This document shows positions 44,973 to 53,502 of a DNA stretch of 58,621 nt, piece by piece. Source of the DNA: Hoylesella enoeca JCM 12259 (GTDB lineage: Bacteria > Bacteroidota > Bacteroidia > Bacteroidales > Bacteroidaceae); contig NZ_BAIX01000013.1 in assembly GCF_000613405.1 (NCBI RefSeq), positions 1 to 58,621 on the forward strand. The letters are read 5' to 3'. The translations under genes were made by a program, and so were the position numbers. The first letter of the stretch is position 1. Every line of letters starts with the position of its first letter. Under the pieces are notes generated by a model that was not told the DNA's origin, did no database searches, and saw only the letters and a list, made by a program, of their open reading frames with translations.

Positions 44973-45103
44973 AGGAAAAACATCGTGAAAAGCGACTTTT
45001 CGCCATGGTTTTCTACCTGATCTGATTGCTCATTACATCAATTCGTGCTCACTTTTTATGTAAAAACAAGATGTGAACGGATAGCTTTTTTAAAATTGTT
45101 TTG

Positions 45104-45111
45104 TAATTTTG
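45104..45111 (+). promoter_or_regulatory. Promoter -7 box for the LtaS-like gene
   Basis: TAATTTTG on the plus strand, with a leader of about 16 bases to the ATG at 45134. Confidence 0.6.
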
Positions 45112-45133
45112 CGTCCCAAATAAAAACGTATAA

Positions 45134-47220
45134 ATGAAGGCTCATTTCTTTCAAGAAGGAAGCGTGCGACGCAGAAATCCCGTTTTCCTGATGATGTGTA
45201 AGTTTCTGAAAGCATATCTTGCTGTCGGTTTTCTGCTTCGTATAATCCTGATGTTGACCACGCCTTCCGATGCTGGTCTCACTTTTGGGTCGGTGTTCAG
45301 ATGTTTGGGCGTGGGCATTTTGGCCGATTTCGGTATGGGGATTTTGCTCACTGTCCCGCTGATGATTCTCTATCTCGGTCTGAATGAAGTGAAGTATGGA
45401 CGAAAGACAGGCTTGGTCATCAACGTTTTACTGTTGGTGGCTTTTCTCTATTCGTATTGGCCTCAGTCTATTTTTTATCAGTATGGTGGCGGCGCACCGA
45501 AAGTGGCCCACCTCTTTTTAGGTTGGAAACTGCTGAGTTTCTCTTTCCGCCATTTCATTCCACGGATCAGAATGGTGTGGCGGAGACTGTCTCTTTATTT
45601 TGCATGGGCTGTTTACGTGTTTCTTATGTTGGTTGTTGCCGTTGGCGAATATCTGTTTTGGCAGGAATTCGGCGTGAGATACAACTTCATTGCCGTGGAT
45701 TATCTTGTTTACACGCATGAAGTGATTGGCAATATCATGGAATCTTATGCCATCATGCCATTGAGCGCGGTGCTGTTGATGCTTTCGGTGGGTATCATTT
45801 ATGGGCAATCGCGGAAAGAACGATTCAAATTGGAGAAGCTCTACGGCCCTAAACTTCTGGCAGTTCACTTAGGGATCTACCTGCTTTTTTGTGCTGTCGG
45901 TTATGGAATAACAGTATCGACACATTCGTTGTCGAGTCAAAACCAATATGTTACACAGTTGGAGCAGAATGGTGCATGCGATTTTGTGATTGCCTTTCAG
46001 AGCAGTCGGCTGGATTACGATGCTTTTATGCGATGCTTCCCGAACAAAAGTGCAAGACGCTTTACCGTCAATTGGCGGGCTTGGATATGCAGGGTGAGAA
46101 GTCGATCGGTGATTCGTTGCAACCTCAACGCTGCAATATCGTGCTCATCACAGTGGAGAGTTTGAGTGCAGATTTCTTGAAACGATACGGCAACAAGGAG
46201 CAGATCACGCCCAATATTGACCGATTGATGGATCAGAGTTTGGTCTTTGATCGACTGTATGCGAATGGAAACCGAACCGTTCGCGGCTTAGAGGCTCTTT
46301 CGCTTTGCATTCCTCCGAGTGCCGGCGAAAGTATTATCAAACAAAAAAACAATCGAATGGGGAGTTTGTCTGTGGGTGATGTGCTTCGGAAACAGGGTTA
46401 TTTGGTGCAGTATTTGTATGGAGGCGACAGCTATTTCGATAATATGGGCGACTTCTTTTCGCACAATGGCTATCAAGTTATTGATCGTTCGTCGATCAAT
46501 CAGCATGACATCACCTTTTCTAATATATGGGGCGTGTGTGACGAAGACATATTTAATAAAGGTTTGAAAGTTTTTGATGACAATGCGAAGCGTAAACGGC
46601 CTTTCTTTGCACAGTTTATGACAACCAGCAATCACCGTCCTTACACCTATCCCGACGGCAAGATCAAGGTTGATGGAGATAAAAACACACGTGAGGCTGC
46701 CGTGAAATACACCGATTATGCTATTGGGAAGTTTATCCGCGATGCCTCTCGCAAACCGTGGTTTGGCAACACCGTGTTTGTCATCATTGCCGACCATTGC
46801 GCTTCGAGTGCCGGAAAGACATCGTTGCCGATAGACAGATACCATATTCCCGGCTTCATTTATAGTCCCGGACGCATAGCACCCAAGTCGGTCGATAAAG
46901 TTTGTTCGCAGATCGACGTGATGCCGACACTATTTGCTTTGCTTCATTTGCGGTGTCGGGTTCGCTTTGCCGGCCAAGACATTCTGTCTCCGTCGTTTCA
47001 TTCCCGGGCTTTCATGGCCACGTATCAGGACTTGGGTTATTTGGAGAATAATCGTCTGACGATTCTTTCGCCAGTGAAAAAGATCACGCAATATGATGTG
47101 ACGCCGCTTGCTGACGGCACTTTCGAAGAGACGCCGACACATCGACCGCAACCGTCGCTCATCATGAAAGCGCAGGCTTATTATCAATACACCAATCTCT
47201 ATTTACGCAAGAATAGATGA
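45134..47220 (+). CDS. LtaS-like membrane sulfatase/phosphotransferase, one-base frameshift
   Basis: The N-terminal half has about five membrane helices (FLKAYLAVGFLLRIILML, GILADFGMGILLTVPLMILYLGL, TGLVINVLLLVAFLYSYW and others). The frame goes out after SSRLDYDAF; the other frame continues YAMLPEQKCKTLYRQL, then the alkaline-phosphatase-fold domain: NIVLITVESLSADFLKRYGN, NRTVRGLEAL with the probable catalytic Thr, and IIADHCASSAGKTSLPIDRYH with metal ligands. One T missing from TTTT at 46024-46027 explains the break; the repaired protein has 695 residues. The family transfers phosphoglycerol or phosphoethanolamine to envelope polymers or lipids; the substrate is unknown. Confidence 0.88.
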
Positions 47221-47265
47221 TAGAAAGGTCATTTGTGATTTGAATTTATTCGATCAATGCATACG

Positions 47266-47300
47266 ACAACGCCGCAAGTCATCCGAGCTTGCGGCGTTGT
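47266..47300 (+). terminator. Terminator after the LtaS-like gene
   Basis: A 13-bp perfect GC-rich stem (ACAACGCCGCAAG with CTTGCGGCGTTGT) and a nine-base loop, followed by CTGTTT. It stands 46 bases after the stop codon. Confidence 0.8.
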
Positions 47301-47334
47301 CTGTTTCCCAATCCGATCAGAATGCTATGCTGAT

Positions 47335-47400
47335 TAATGGTTAAATGCACGCCAACTAACGCTTGATTGCAATGCGATAAAGCATGAATGAGAATGCGAC
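47335..47400 (+). repeat. 22-nt degenerate tandem array D (3 units)
   Basis: Units begin at 47335 (TAATGGTTAAATGC...), 47357 (TAACGCTTGATTGC...) and 47379 (AAAGCATGAATGAG...). The first and last are almost identical to the first and last units of array E, 1.8 kb away on the other side of dcuB and in the same orientation. The array lies between the converging LtaS-like and dcuB genes. Confidence 0.8.
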
Positions 47401-47437
47401 TTAACACCGCCGACTGATCGATGCATGACTTATCGTA

Positions 47438-48903
47438 TCAATACAAGCCTAAAATGCCATGGAAAACATACGATAACGCGTAGGCAACGAGCGTACTCGT
47501 GATGACGCTCACGAGGCCCGGCATCATGAAACTGTGGTTTAGCAGATATTTACCAATCACTGTCGTGCCCGACCGATCGAAGTTGACGGTAGCAATATCT
47601 GATGGATAATTCGGGATGAAGAAGTAACCGTAAACACTCGGAAATACGCCCAGCAACACCCATCCGTCGATGTTCAGCTTGTAAGCCAACGGCAACATCG
47701 CCACGACCACAGCTCCTTGGGAATTGATTAACACCGAAACCAGGAAGAAAGCAATGGCGATGCTCCATGGATAAGACGCCACCATGTTGCCCAGCATAGC
47801 CTGCATCTCTTTCAGATAGTTGCCGAAGTAAGTGTCGGCAAGCCATGCGATGCCGTAGATTGCGACCACGGCGACCATGCCACTTTGCCAAACTGCACCA
47901 TTCACAGCTTTTTTCGGCGAAGCTTACAGCAGATGATCATCAGCGCCGCAGCACTGATCATGATGATCTGAATGACGAGATTCATCTTCAAATACTTCGA
48001 CACTCCTTCTGTGACGCCTTTCACCACTACGCCGGCTTGGGCTAATTGCGCTGCCGACTCACTCACACCGTTTATGAGTGTGATGCTACTTTGCCCGCCT
48101 TTCACCACTTGCACTTCATCATAACTCGGCAGAAGCCCCTGGAAAATAGCAAACAACACGATGACAGCCAGTGCGCCGAAGAAGATATAGACGGATCGTT
48201 TGGCATTCGCGTCGATCTTTTTGTCGAGTGTCGTAGCCGTTTCTCCGTAAATGTAAGTGTATTGAACAGGATCTTGCAATTTAGTTTGGAACATCGGATC
48301 TTTATCCAAATCCAATCCGCGATGATAAGAAGCGACCGCTGCTGCCATCAATCCGCATAGGCAAGCGGGGATTGTCACCATCAGCACTTGCGGTATGGTG
48401 ACATCGAAATGATAAGCACTCGAAATCGTAACGAATGCCACCACGGCCGCAGCGATAGGTGAACACGTGATGCCCACTTGTGAAGCAACGCTGGCCACAC
48501 CGCAGGGACGCTCGGGCCGGATGCCTTTTTTGATAGCAATGTCGCAAATAATCGGCATCAATGTGTAGACAACATGCCCTGTGCCGACCAATACTGTGAG
48601 GAAAAACGTGCACAATGGAGCCAGAAACGTGATGCGATCGGGATGCTTACGAAGCAATCGTTCGGCCACTTGAATGAGCCAATCCATACCGCCCGAAGCC
48701 TGTAAGATACCCGCACAAGTCACAGCTGCGATGATGATATAGATGACATCGGTCGGCGGCGAGCCTGGTTTCAATCCGAATCCAAATACGAGTAGTGCGA
48801 GTCCGATACCCGAAATAGCACCAAGAGCGAGGCTTCCGTATCGGGAACCCACCCAAAGAGCCAGCAAGACAATGAGCAGCTCGATAATCATTGTAATAGT
48901 CAT
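47438..48903 (-). CDS. dcuB: Anaerobic C4-dicarboxylate transporter DcuB, one-base frameshift
   Basis: The N-terminal part starts MTITMIIELLIVLLALWVG and has LQASGGMDWLIQVAERLLR, VGTGHVVYTLMPII and IRPERPCGVASVASQVGITCSP, which align with E. coli DcuB. The frame stops after CKLRRKKL. The next frame continues AVNGAVWQSGMVAVVAIYG and YFFIPNYPSDIATVNFDRSG. One base missing from the six-A run at 47909-47914 explains it; the repaired protein has 488 residues. It exchanges fumarate for succinate, supporting fumarate respiration. Short repeat arrays flank it on both sides. Confidence 0.93.
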
Positions 48904-48936
48904 AATGTTTGGAGTGATTGTTGGTTGTTATGTGTG

Positions 48937-48944
48937 CAAATATA
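48937..48944 (-). promoter_or_regulatory. Promoter -7 box for dcuB
   Basis: The minus strand reads TATATTTG, about 27 bases before the expected start of the leader to the ATG at 48903. Confidence 0.62.
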
Positions 48945-49133
48945 ACCGTTTTTTCAATACTAACCTATATTTATATCAAACAAGATTTAAATTCGTTGAA
49001 AAAAGAAGTGTTTGACAGGTGGACGAGGGTGAGAAGTGGACGAGTGAACGTCTTGACGAGTGGACAAACGGATGAGTTAAGGAGGGGGAGAATTAGAAAA
49101 TAAATGCGCGAGTGATATAAAGCGTGCACTGAT

Positions 49134-49221
49134 TAATGGTTAAATGCACTGCAACTAACGCTTCATCGCGCTGCAACTAACCGTCAATTGCAGTGCAATG
49201 AAGCATGAATGAGAATGCAGC
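49134..49221 (+). repeat. 22-nt degenerate tandem array E (4 units)
   Basis: The clearest array: units at 49134, 49156, 49178 and 49200 start TAATGGTT, TAACGCTT, TAACCGTC and GAAGCATG, and the first three end TGCAAC, TGCAAC and TGCAAT. It differs from array D mainly by one extra unit. It lies between the dcuB promoter and the hisC 3' end. The preceding 49015-49133 holds a purine-rich GTGGACGAG-type imperfect repeat and no gene. Confidence 0.85.
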
Positions 49222-49235
49222 TCTGTGCTGCTGTC

Positions 49236-50272
49236 TTAGTAATACTGTCTCAATGCGGCAAGCAAAGCATTGTTTTCGCTCTTGGTCCCGATAGAAATAC
49301 GTAGGCAATTTGTGCAAAGCGGTGTGTCGATGAGCATGCAAACAAAGATCTGTTTGTGCAGTAAGTATCGTAAATGGCCGCTGCATCGGTCATCCTGACA
49401 AGTATAAAGTTGGCGTCGGTGGGGTAGACGGCTTCGCAGATGGGCAACTCTCGCAGCGCGTCGAGCATCCGGCGGCGTTCCAAAAGCAGCATCCGCACCC
49501 ACTTGTCTACCTCATACGGATCGCGAATCGACTCGATGGCTTGTTGCAAAGTGAGCTTGTTGATGGCGTGCGGAGGACGCACTCGCTCGAAAACATCGAT
49601 GATGTCGCGTTGCGCAAAAGCCATGCCTAATCGGATGGCAGCGTTTCCCCATGCGTGACTCAACGTGTTGAGCACGATCAGATTGGGGTGGGTGGCGATC
49701 TCATGACGCATCGAACGTTGCGCGGCAAAGTCGCCGTAAGCCTCGTCGACGACGACAATGCCATTGAATTTGGTTACGACCTGCAACATCTCTTCGCGTT
49801 CGAGACTGTTACCCGAAGGGTTGTTGGGTGAACAAAGCCATATTATTTTGGTGCGCACATCGCATGCATCGAGCACTTTCCGAGCCGAAAGTGCGAATCG
49901 TTCGTCAAGTATCACGGCCCGATAAGTCGTTTCGTTGAGATCGGCATAGTGTTGATACATTGTGTAAGTGGGCGAAATGGCTACTGCATTATCTTTTTGT
50001 GGTCGACAAAAGATACGAAATGATAGGTCAATCAGTTCGTCGCTGCCGTTGGCCAATGTGATCTGCTCGGCTGGGATACCCCTGATTTCGGCGATCAAAG
50101 CCTTGAATTGCCGTTCCAAATCAGTGGGATAACGATTAAAAGGAGCGTTGTAAGGATTTTCGTTGGCATCGAGTCGGATGCCGGTTTCACGCGTTTCGCT
50201 TGTAGCAAAGAAGTCGGCGGACATCGAAAGCGCATGAATATTGGGGCGAATCAGTTCTTGTAAACTTCTCAT
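49236..50272 (-). CDS. hisC: Histidinol-phosphate aminotransferase-like, frameshifted, PLP Lys replaced by His
   Basis: The start is MRSLQELIRPNIHALS; DANENPYNAPFNRYP, CSPNNPSGN (residues 147-155), DEAYGDF (176-182) and AAIRLG are normal HisC/fold-type I motifs. At position 206, TLSHAWGNAAIRLG has His where the Schiff-base Lys of TLSKA(F/W)G is expected (codon CAC at 49655-49657). The frame goes out near 49363, after AAIYDT; the next frame reads LLHKQIFVCMLIDTPL then CLRISIGTKSENNALLAAL to a stop at 49236. One T restores 345 residues. With both defects this could be a decaying gene or a non-catalytic homologue. No other his genes are nearby. Confidence 0.82.
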
Positions 50273-50298
50273 TGATGGTTAATCAGCGTTTCACAGCA

Positions 50299-50306
50299 CA
50301 AAAATA
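50299..50306 (-). promoter_or_regulatory. Promoter -7 box for hisC
   Basis: The minus strand reads TATTTTTG, about 20 bases before the ATG at 50272. It faces the mltF-like promoter box 33 bases away. Confidence 0.6.
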
Positions 50307-50338
50307 GGTATTTCAAAAGATATTTCCAAGAAATGTAT

Positions 50339-50346
50339 TACTTTTG
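50339..50346 (+). promoter_or_regulatory. Promoter -7 box for the mltF-like gene (near-leaderless mRNA)
   Basis: TACTTTTG ends 12 bases before the ATG at 50359, leaving a leader of only about seven bases. Confidence 0.62.
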
Positions 50347-50358
50347 TATCGTTTTCGT

Positions 50359-51534
50359 ATGCACATCAAATCGATCTGTTTTTTGTTTCTTCTCGCTTTC
50401 ATGATAAGTTGTTCCGAGAAGAGAGAACCGGTGACAACGCCTTGGGGAACATCGCTGGACAGCGATTCGATACCTGCTTCCGGCGACTTCAAACTCAATG
50501 ATATTGTGAATAACGGCGAGTTGATAATGCTTACGTTAACGGGTCCCGACAATTATTATGACTATCACGGACATGGCTTAGGCACGCAATATCTGCTGTG
50601 CGAGAAGTTTGCCCAGAAGTTGGGTGTGTCTCTTCGAGTGGAAGTTTGCAAGGATACGACAGAGTTGGTAACGCGTTTGCGCAAAGGCGATGGTGATATT
50701 GCGGCTTTTCAGTTACCTCGAACCACGCGCGGCGTGATGTTTTGCGGAACAAGAATAGATTCTCTTCGTACACAATGGGCAGTGCAGTCGAGCAACAACG
50801 AATTGGCAGACGCACTCAACCGATGGTTTAAGCCGAGAATGATCCAAGAGATTCGTGCAGAGGAAGCATTCTTATTGTCCACCCGAAGTGTGACACGCAG
50901 GGTCTTTTCGCCGATGTTGAACCGTGCGGGTGGCGTGATCTCGCACTATGATCACTACTTTCAGAAATATGCTCCGTTGGCTCGTTGGGATTGGAGACTA
51001 ATGGCGGCACAATGCTATCAGGAATCTACTTTCGATCCGCAAGCGCGTTCTTGGGCAGGTGCTTGCGGACTGATGCAGATTATGCCGGGGACAGCCGCCC
51101 ACCTGGGCCTACCTCAATCGAAGATGTTCGATCCAGAATCGAACATCGCTGCATCGGCTAAATATTTGCAAGAGTTAGAGGGTAAGTTTTCGGATGTGCG
51201 TAATCGGGTGGAGCGTTATTACTTCGTGCTGGCCAGTTATAATGGCGGTTATTTCCACATTCGTGACGCCATGGCACTCGCCCGTAAGTATAATCGAGAT
51301 CCATACCGCTGGGACGACGTTTCAGAATTTGTTTTAAAGCTACGCGAATCGGCTTACTACACCGATCCAGTAGTGCGTTATGGCTATATGCGTGGTGGTG
51401 AAACGGTGGGATATGTATCGCGCATTCGCGATCGTTGGGCGCAGTATCGCGGCGTGACCCATAGCGGGTTCTCAGGCGTTTTTAGCCCGACAACGCCTCA
51501 ACGCGCAAAGCATAAATACAGGTTTCATATCTGA
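50359..51534 (+). CDS. MltF-like lytic transglycosylase lipoprotein
   Basis: 391 residues from the ATG at 50359. A lipoprotein signal (MHIKSICFLFLLAFMISC, lipid Cys at 18) is followed by a solute-binding-like domain (about 50-170: KLNDIVNNGELIMLTLTG, KGDGDIAAFQLP) and a C-terminal SLT domain: LMAAQCYQESTFDPQARSW with the catalytic Glu, GACGLMQIMPGTAAHLGL, and VLASYNGGYFHI. This order matches MltF. It cuts peptidoglycan glycan strands in the periplasm. The upstream frame to 50344 would overlap the -7 box, so the ATG at 50359 is preferred. Confidence 0.93.
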   Translation: MHIKSICFLFLLAFMISCSEKREPVTTPWGTSLDSDSIPASGDFKLNDIVNNGELIMLTLTGPDNYYDYHGHGLGTQYLLCEKFAQKLGVSLRVEVCKDTTELVTRLRKGDGDIAAFQLPRTTRGVMFCGTRIDSLRTQWAVQSSNNELADALNRWFKPRMIQEIRAEEAFLLSTRSVTRRVFSPMLNRAGGVISHYDHYFQKYAPLARWDWRLMAAQCYQESTFDPQARSWAGACGLMQIMPGTAAHLGLPQSKMFDPESNIAASAKYLQELEGKFSDVRNRVERYYFVLASYNGGYFHIRDAMALARKYNRDPYRWDDVSEFVLKLRESAYYTDPVVRYGYMRGGETVGYVSRIRDRWAQYRGVTHSGFSGVFSPTTPQRAKHKYRFHI

Positions 51535-52400
51535 CCGCGTTCCCGTTCGGTGGCTTCGATCGAACCATAAGCATAATAGAGCACGAAGATCGACCAAATC
51601 ACAAGGTAGATCGAGAGGAAAAACGTTATCAAAGCAGTGCCGTAAAGCAAAACTGAGAATCCCGACGGAACGCCCGACAGATCGCCTTGCAATATCCCTA
51701 TTTGGTTGCACACCTGCGCCATGGCTATGATTCCGAAGGGTATCGAAAGTACAAACAGGATAAGACCGAAGATGAGCGCCATGACAAACAGTGTGATGAA
51801 GAGGAAGCCCCAATGCCGCAGGCCACGGCGATAAGCTTTGCCGAAGACGACAGACAGTTTCATATCCGGCTCTATCCAATATTTCATGAGGGAGAAAGCA
51901 AGGGGCAACAGGGCGGCGCCGATGATGGTTGCAAGCAAGATTAGGATGCCCCATGAAGCCACGCCAGCCGTTTCTGCCGACATTTTCATACTGAATAGGG
52001 CCTTCATGGCGAGTACATCTCCTTCTCTGAGGACGATCGCCGCCAGAAGGATGATGCCCGCTAAGAAGACATTCAGCAACAGTGAGTGCAACAGATTAGA
52101 CCGTTTTGGCAGACCGTTGAACAGACTTGCCAAGACCGTTGCGATCCAAACGCTTGAAGCCAGGGCGAGAACATCTACGCCTCCCATGATCAACAACCTC
52201 TCGAATGGTGTCGACAAGCCGGCATCTGTCCATGCTTTGTTCGGCATATATAGGATGATCAGCGCAGCCAACACCATCGAATAAACCAGGACCGGGAACC
52301 ACGTACGTTTGAAGACGGTGGTGAGATGGGTGCTGAAAAGGATGTAAGCGGCTTTGATACAGGCAGAGTGACTGCGGCTTTTGTATAATTCTGTTTCCAT
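51525..52400 (-). CDS. Multi-TM membrane protein of unknown function
   Basis: From the ATG at 52400 the protein is 291 residues, METELYKSRSHSACIKAAYILFST, with about six hydrophobic helices (WFPVLVYSMVLAALIILYM, LIMGGVDVLALASSVWIATVLASLF, LLLNVFLAGIILLAAIVL and three more) and a short charged tail (ATERERGQI). Long soluble domains are absent. I do not recognise the family, though similar proteins occur in Prevotella (from memory). It ends ten bases inside the mltF-like stop region on the opposite strand, and it follows the SpoU methyltransferase gene by 25 bases, so the two may share a transcript. Confidence 0.7.
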   Translation of the reverse strand: METELYKSRSHSACIKAAYILFSTHLTTVFKRTWFPVLVYSMVLAALIILYMPNKAWTDAGLSTPFERLLIMGGVDVLALASSVWIATVLASLFNGLPKRSNLLHSLLLNVFLAGIILLAAIVLREGDVLAMKALFSMKMSAETAGVASWGILILLATIIGAALLPLAFSLMKYWIEPDMKLSVVFGKAYRRGLRHWGFLFITLFVMALIFGLILFVLSIPFGIIAMAQVCNQIGILQGDLSGVPSGFSVLLYGTALITFFLSIYLVIWSIFVLYYAYGSIEATERERGQI

Positions 52401-52425
52401 TATTTGATTCCTTTCATTGATTGTT

Positions 52426-53189
52426 TTAAAGAGTTTGACGACGCCGAAACTCGCTGCATGCGATAGCGGCTGCGATGGCCACGTTGAGACTCTCGGCTGT
52501 CTCGCGACCTGGCGGGTAATTAGGAATGAGAAGTCGGCGTGTGACGCGCTTACGAATCTCAGGCGAGATGCCATTGCCCTCGTTGCCCAACACGATGAGT
52601 CCGTTACCCGACAGCGTTTCGCCATACAGATCCTTGCCATCTAAAAGTGTACCGTAAACGGGCGTACCGGCTGGGAGAGAGTCGATCAACTGCACCAGAT
52701 CAGTGTAAGTGACGCGCACTCTCGCGATGCTGCCCATAGTTGCTTGCACTACCTTGGGATTATAGACGTCGGCTGTGTCGCGACTGCAAAAGATGTCGGT
52801 TATACCAAACCAGTCGGCTATGCGGATGATCGTGCCGAGGTTTCCAGGGTCTTGAACGCCATCGAGCGCCATCGACAAGGTTTGTGAAGCGATCGATCCA
52901 TCGGTGCTGTCTGCGAATTGTGGGAACACGGCCAGCACCTCCTGCGGATGCTGCAAGAAACTGATATGCTGCAATTCTTCGTCTGTCACCGTCGTAATCT
53001 CGGTCGACCGGCTGAGCATGGCCGATGAGCGACTATCCAGTCGACTGTGGCAAAGACTGCTCGGGCAGGCAAGACGGTCAGCAGATCACCCACCGTCTTC
53101 GGCCCTTCGGCAACGAATAGCCCAGTGTCGGCACGATTCTTCTTGCGTGCCAATGAGCGGATATAGCTGATTTTGGCTTTGCTGATCAT
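52426..53189 (-). CDS. SpoU/TrmH family RNA 2'-O-methyltransferase, one-base frameshift
   Basis: The start is MISKAKISYIRSLARKKNRADTGLFVAEGPKTVGDLL, the substrate-binding domain. The frame goes out after FATVDW; the next frame reads DSRSSAMLSRSTEITTV, then EVLAVFPQF, ALDGVQDPGNLGTIIRIADWFG (motif 1), LIVLGNEGNGISPEI (motif 2) and ESLNVAIAAAI (motif 3), the SAM-binding trefoil knot. One G missing near 53037 restores 254 residues. It methylates a ribose in tRNA or 23S rRNA; the target is unknown. A -7 box lies upstream at 53253. Confidence 0.9.
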
Positions 53190-53252
53190 TCTATTTATAA
53201 TTGAGTCCTTGTCTCTTTCCTATGGGATAGGTTTATTTCCGGATTACCCGAG

Positions 53253-53260
53253 CAAATTTA
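53253..53260 (-). promoter_or_regulatory. Promoter -7 box for the SpoU methyltransferase gene
   Basis: The minus strand reads TAAATTTG, with a leader of about 60 bases to the ATG at 53189. The rest of 53190-53502 contains only the divergent tamL promoter. Confidence 0.6.
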
Positions 53261-53450
53261 CTGCTTTTTCCTGGCCCAACCAAATCGTCGGAGTGAATTT
53301 CTTGTCCGCTGCCGCTTTCTTTCAGCCCGATAGTTTATAGCTCACTCACATATTTCTTAAATATAGCGAGTCTTTGGTGAAAAACTATTGTTTTGAGGCT
53401 TTTGATCAAGGGAAAACGGAGTTTTTAATATGTTTTATTGTAACTTTGCT

Positions 53451-53458
53451 CCACTTAT
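53451..53458 (+). promoter_or_regulatory. Promoter -7 box for the tamL-like gene
   Basis: TAACTTTG, about 38 bases before the expected start of translation at 53503. Confidence 0.62.
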
Positions 53459-53502
53459 CTCATTTTAAAGCATTGAATAGATTGGATTTCCGACGCATCA
53501 TC

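Noticed and set aside
47906..47920. Programmed frameshifting in dcuB at the A6 run
   Set aside because: The A run could slip, but eight other genes show the same one-base loss at sites without slippery heptamers or stem-loops, so a shared technical cause is simpler.
49018..49080. GTGGACGAG repeats upstream of array E as a further 22-nt array
   Set aside because: Spacings between GTGGAC copies are 17 and 24 bases, so they do not keep the 22-base step.
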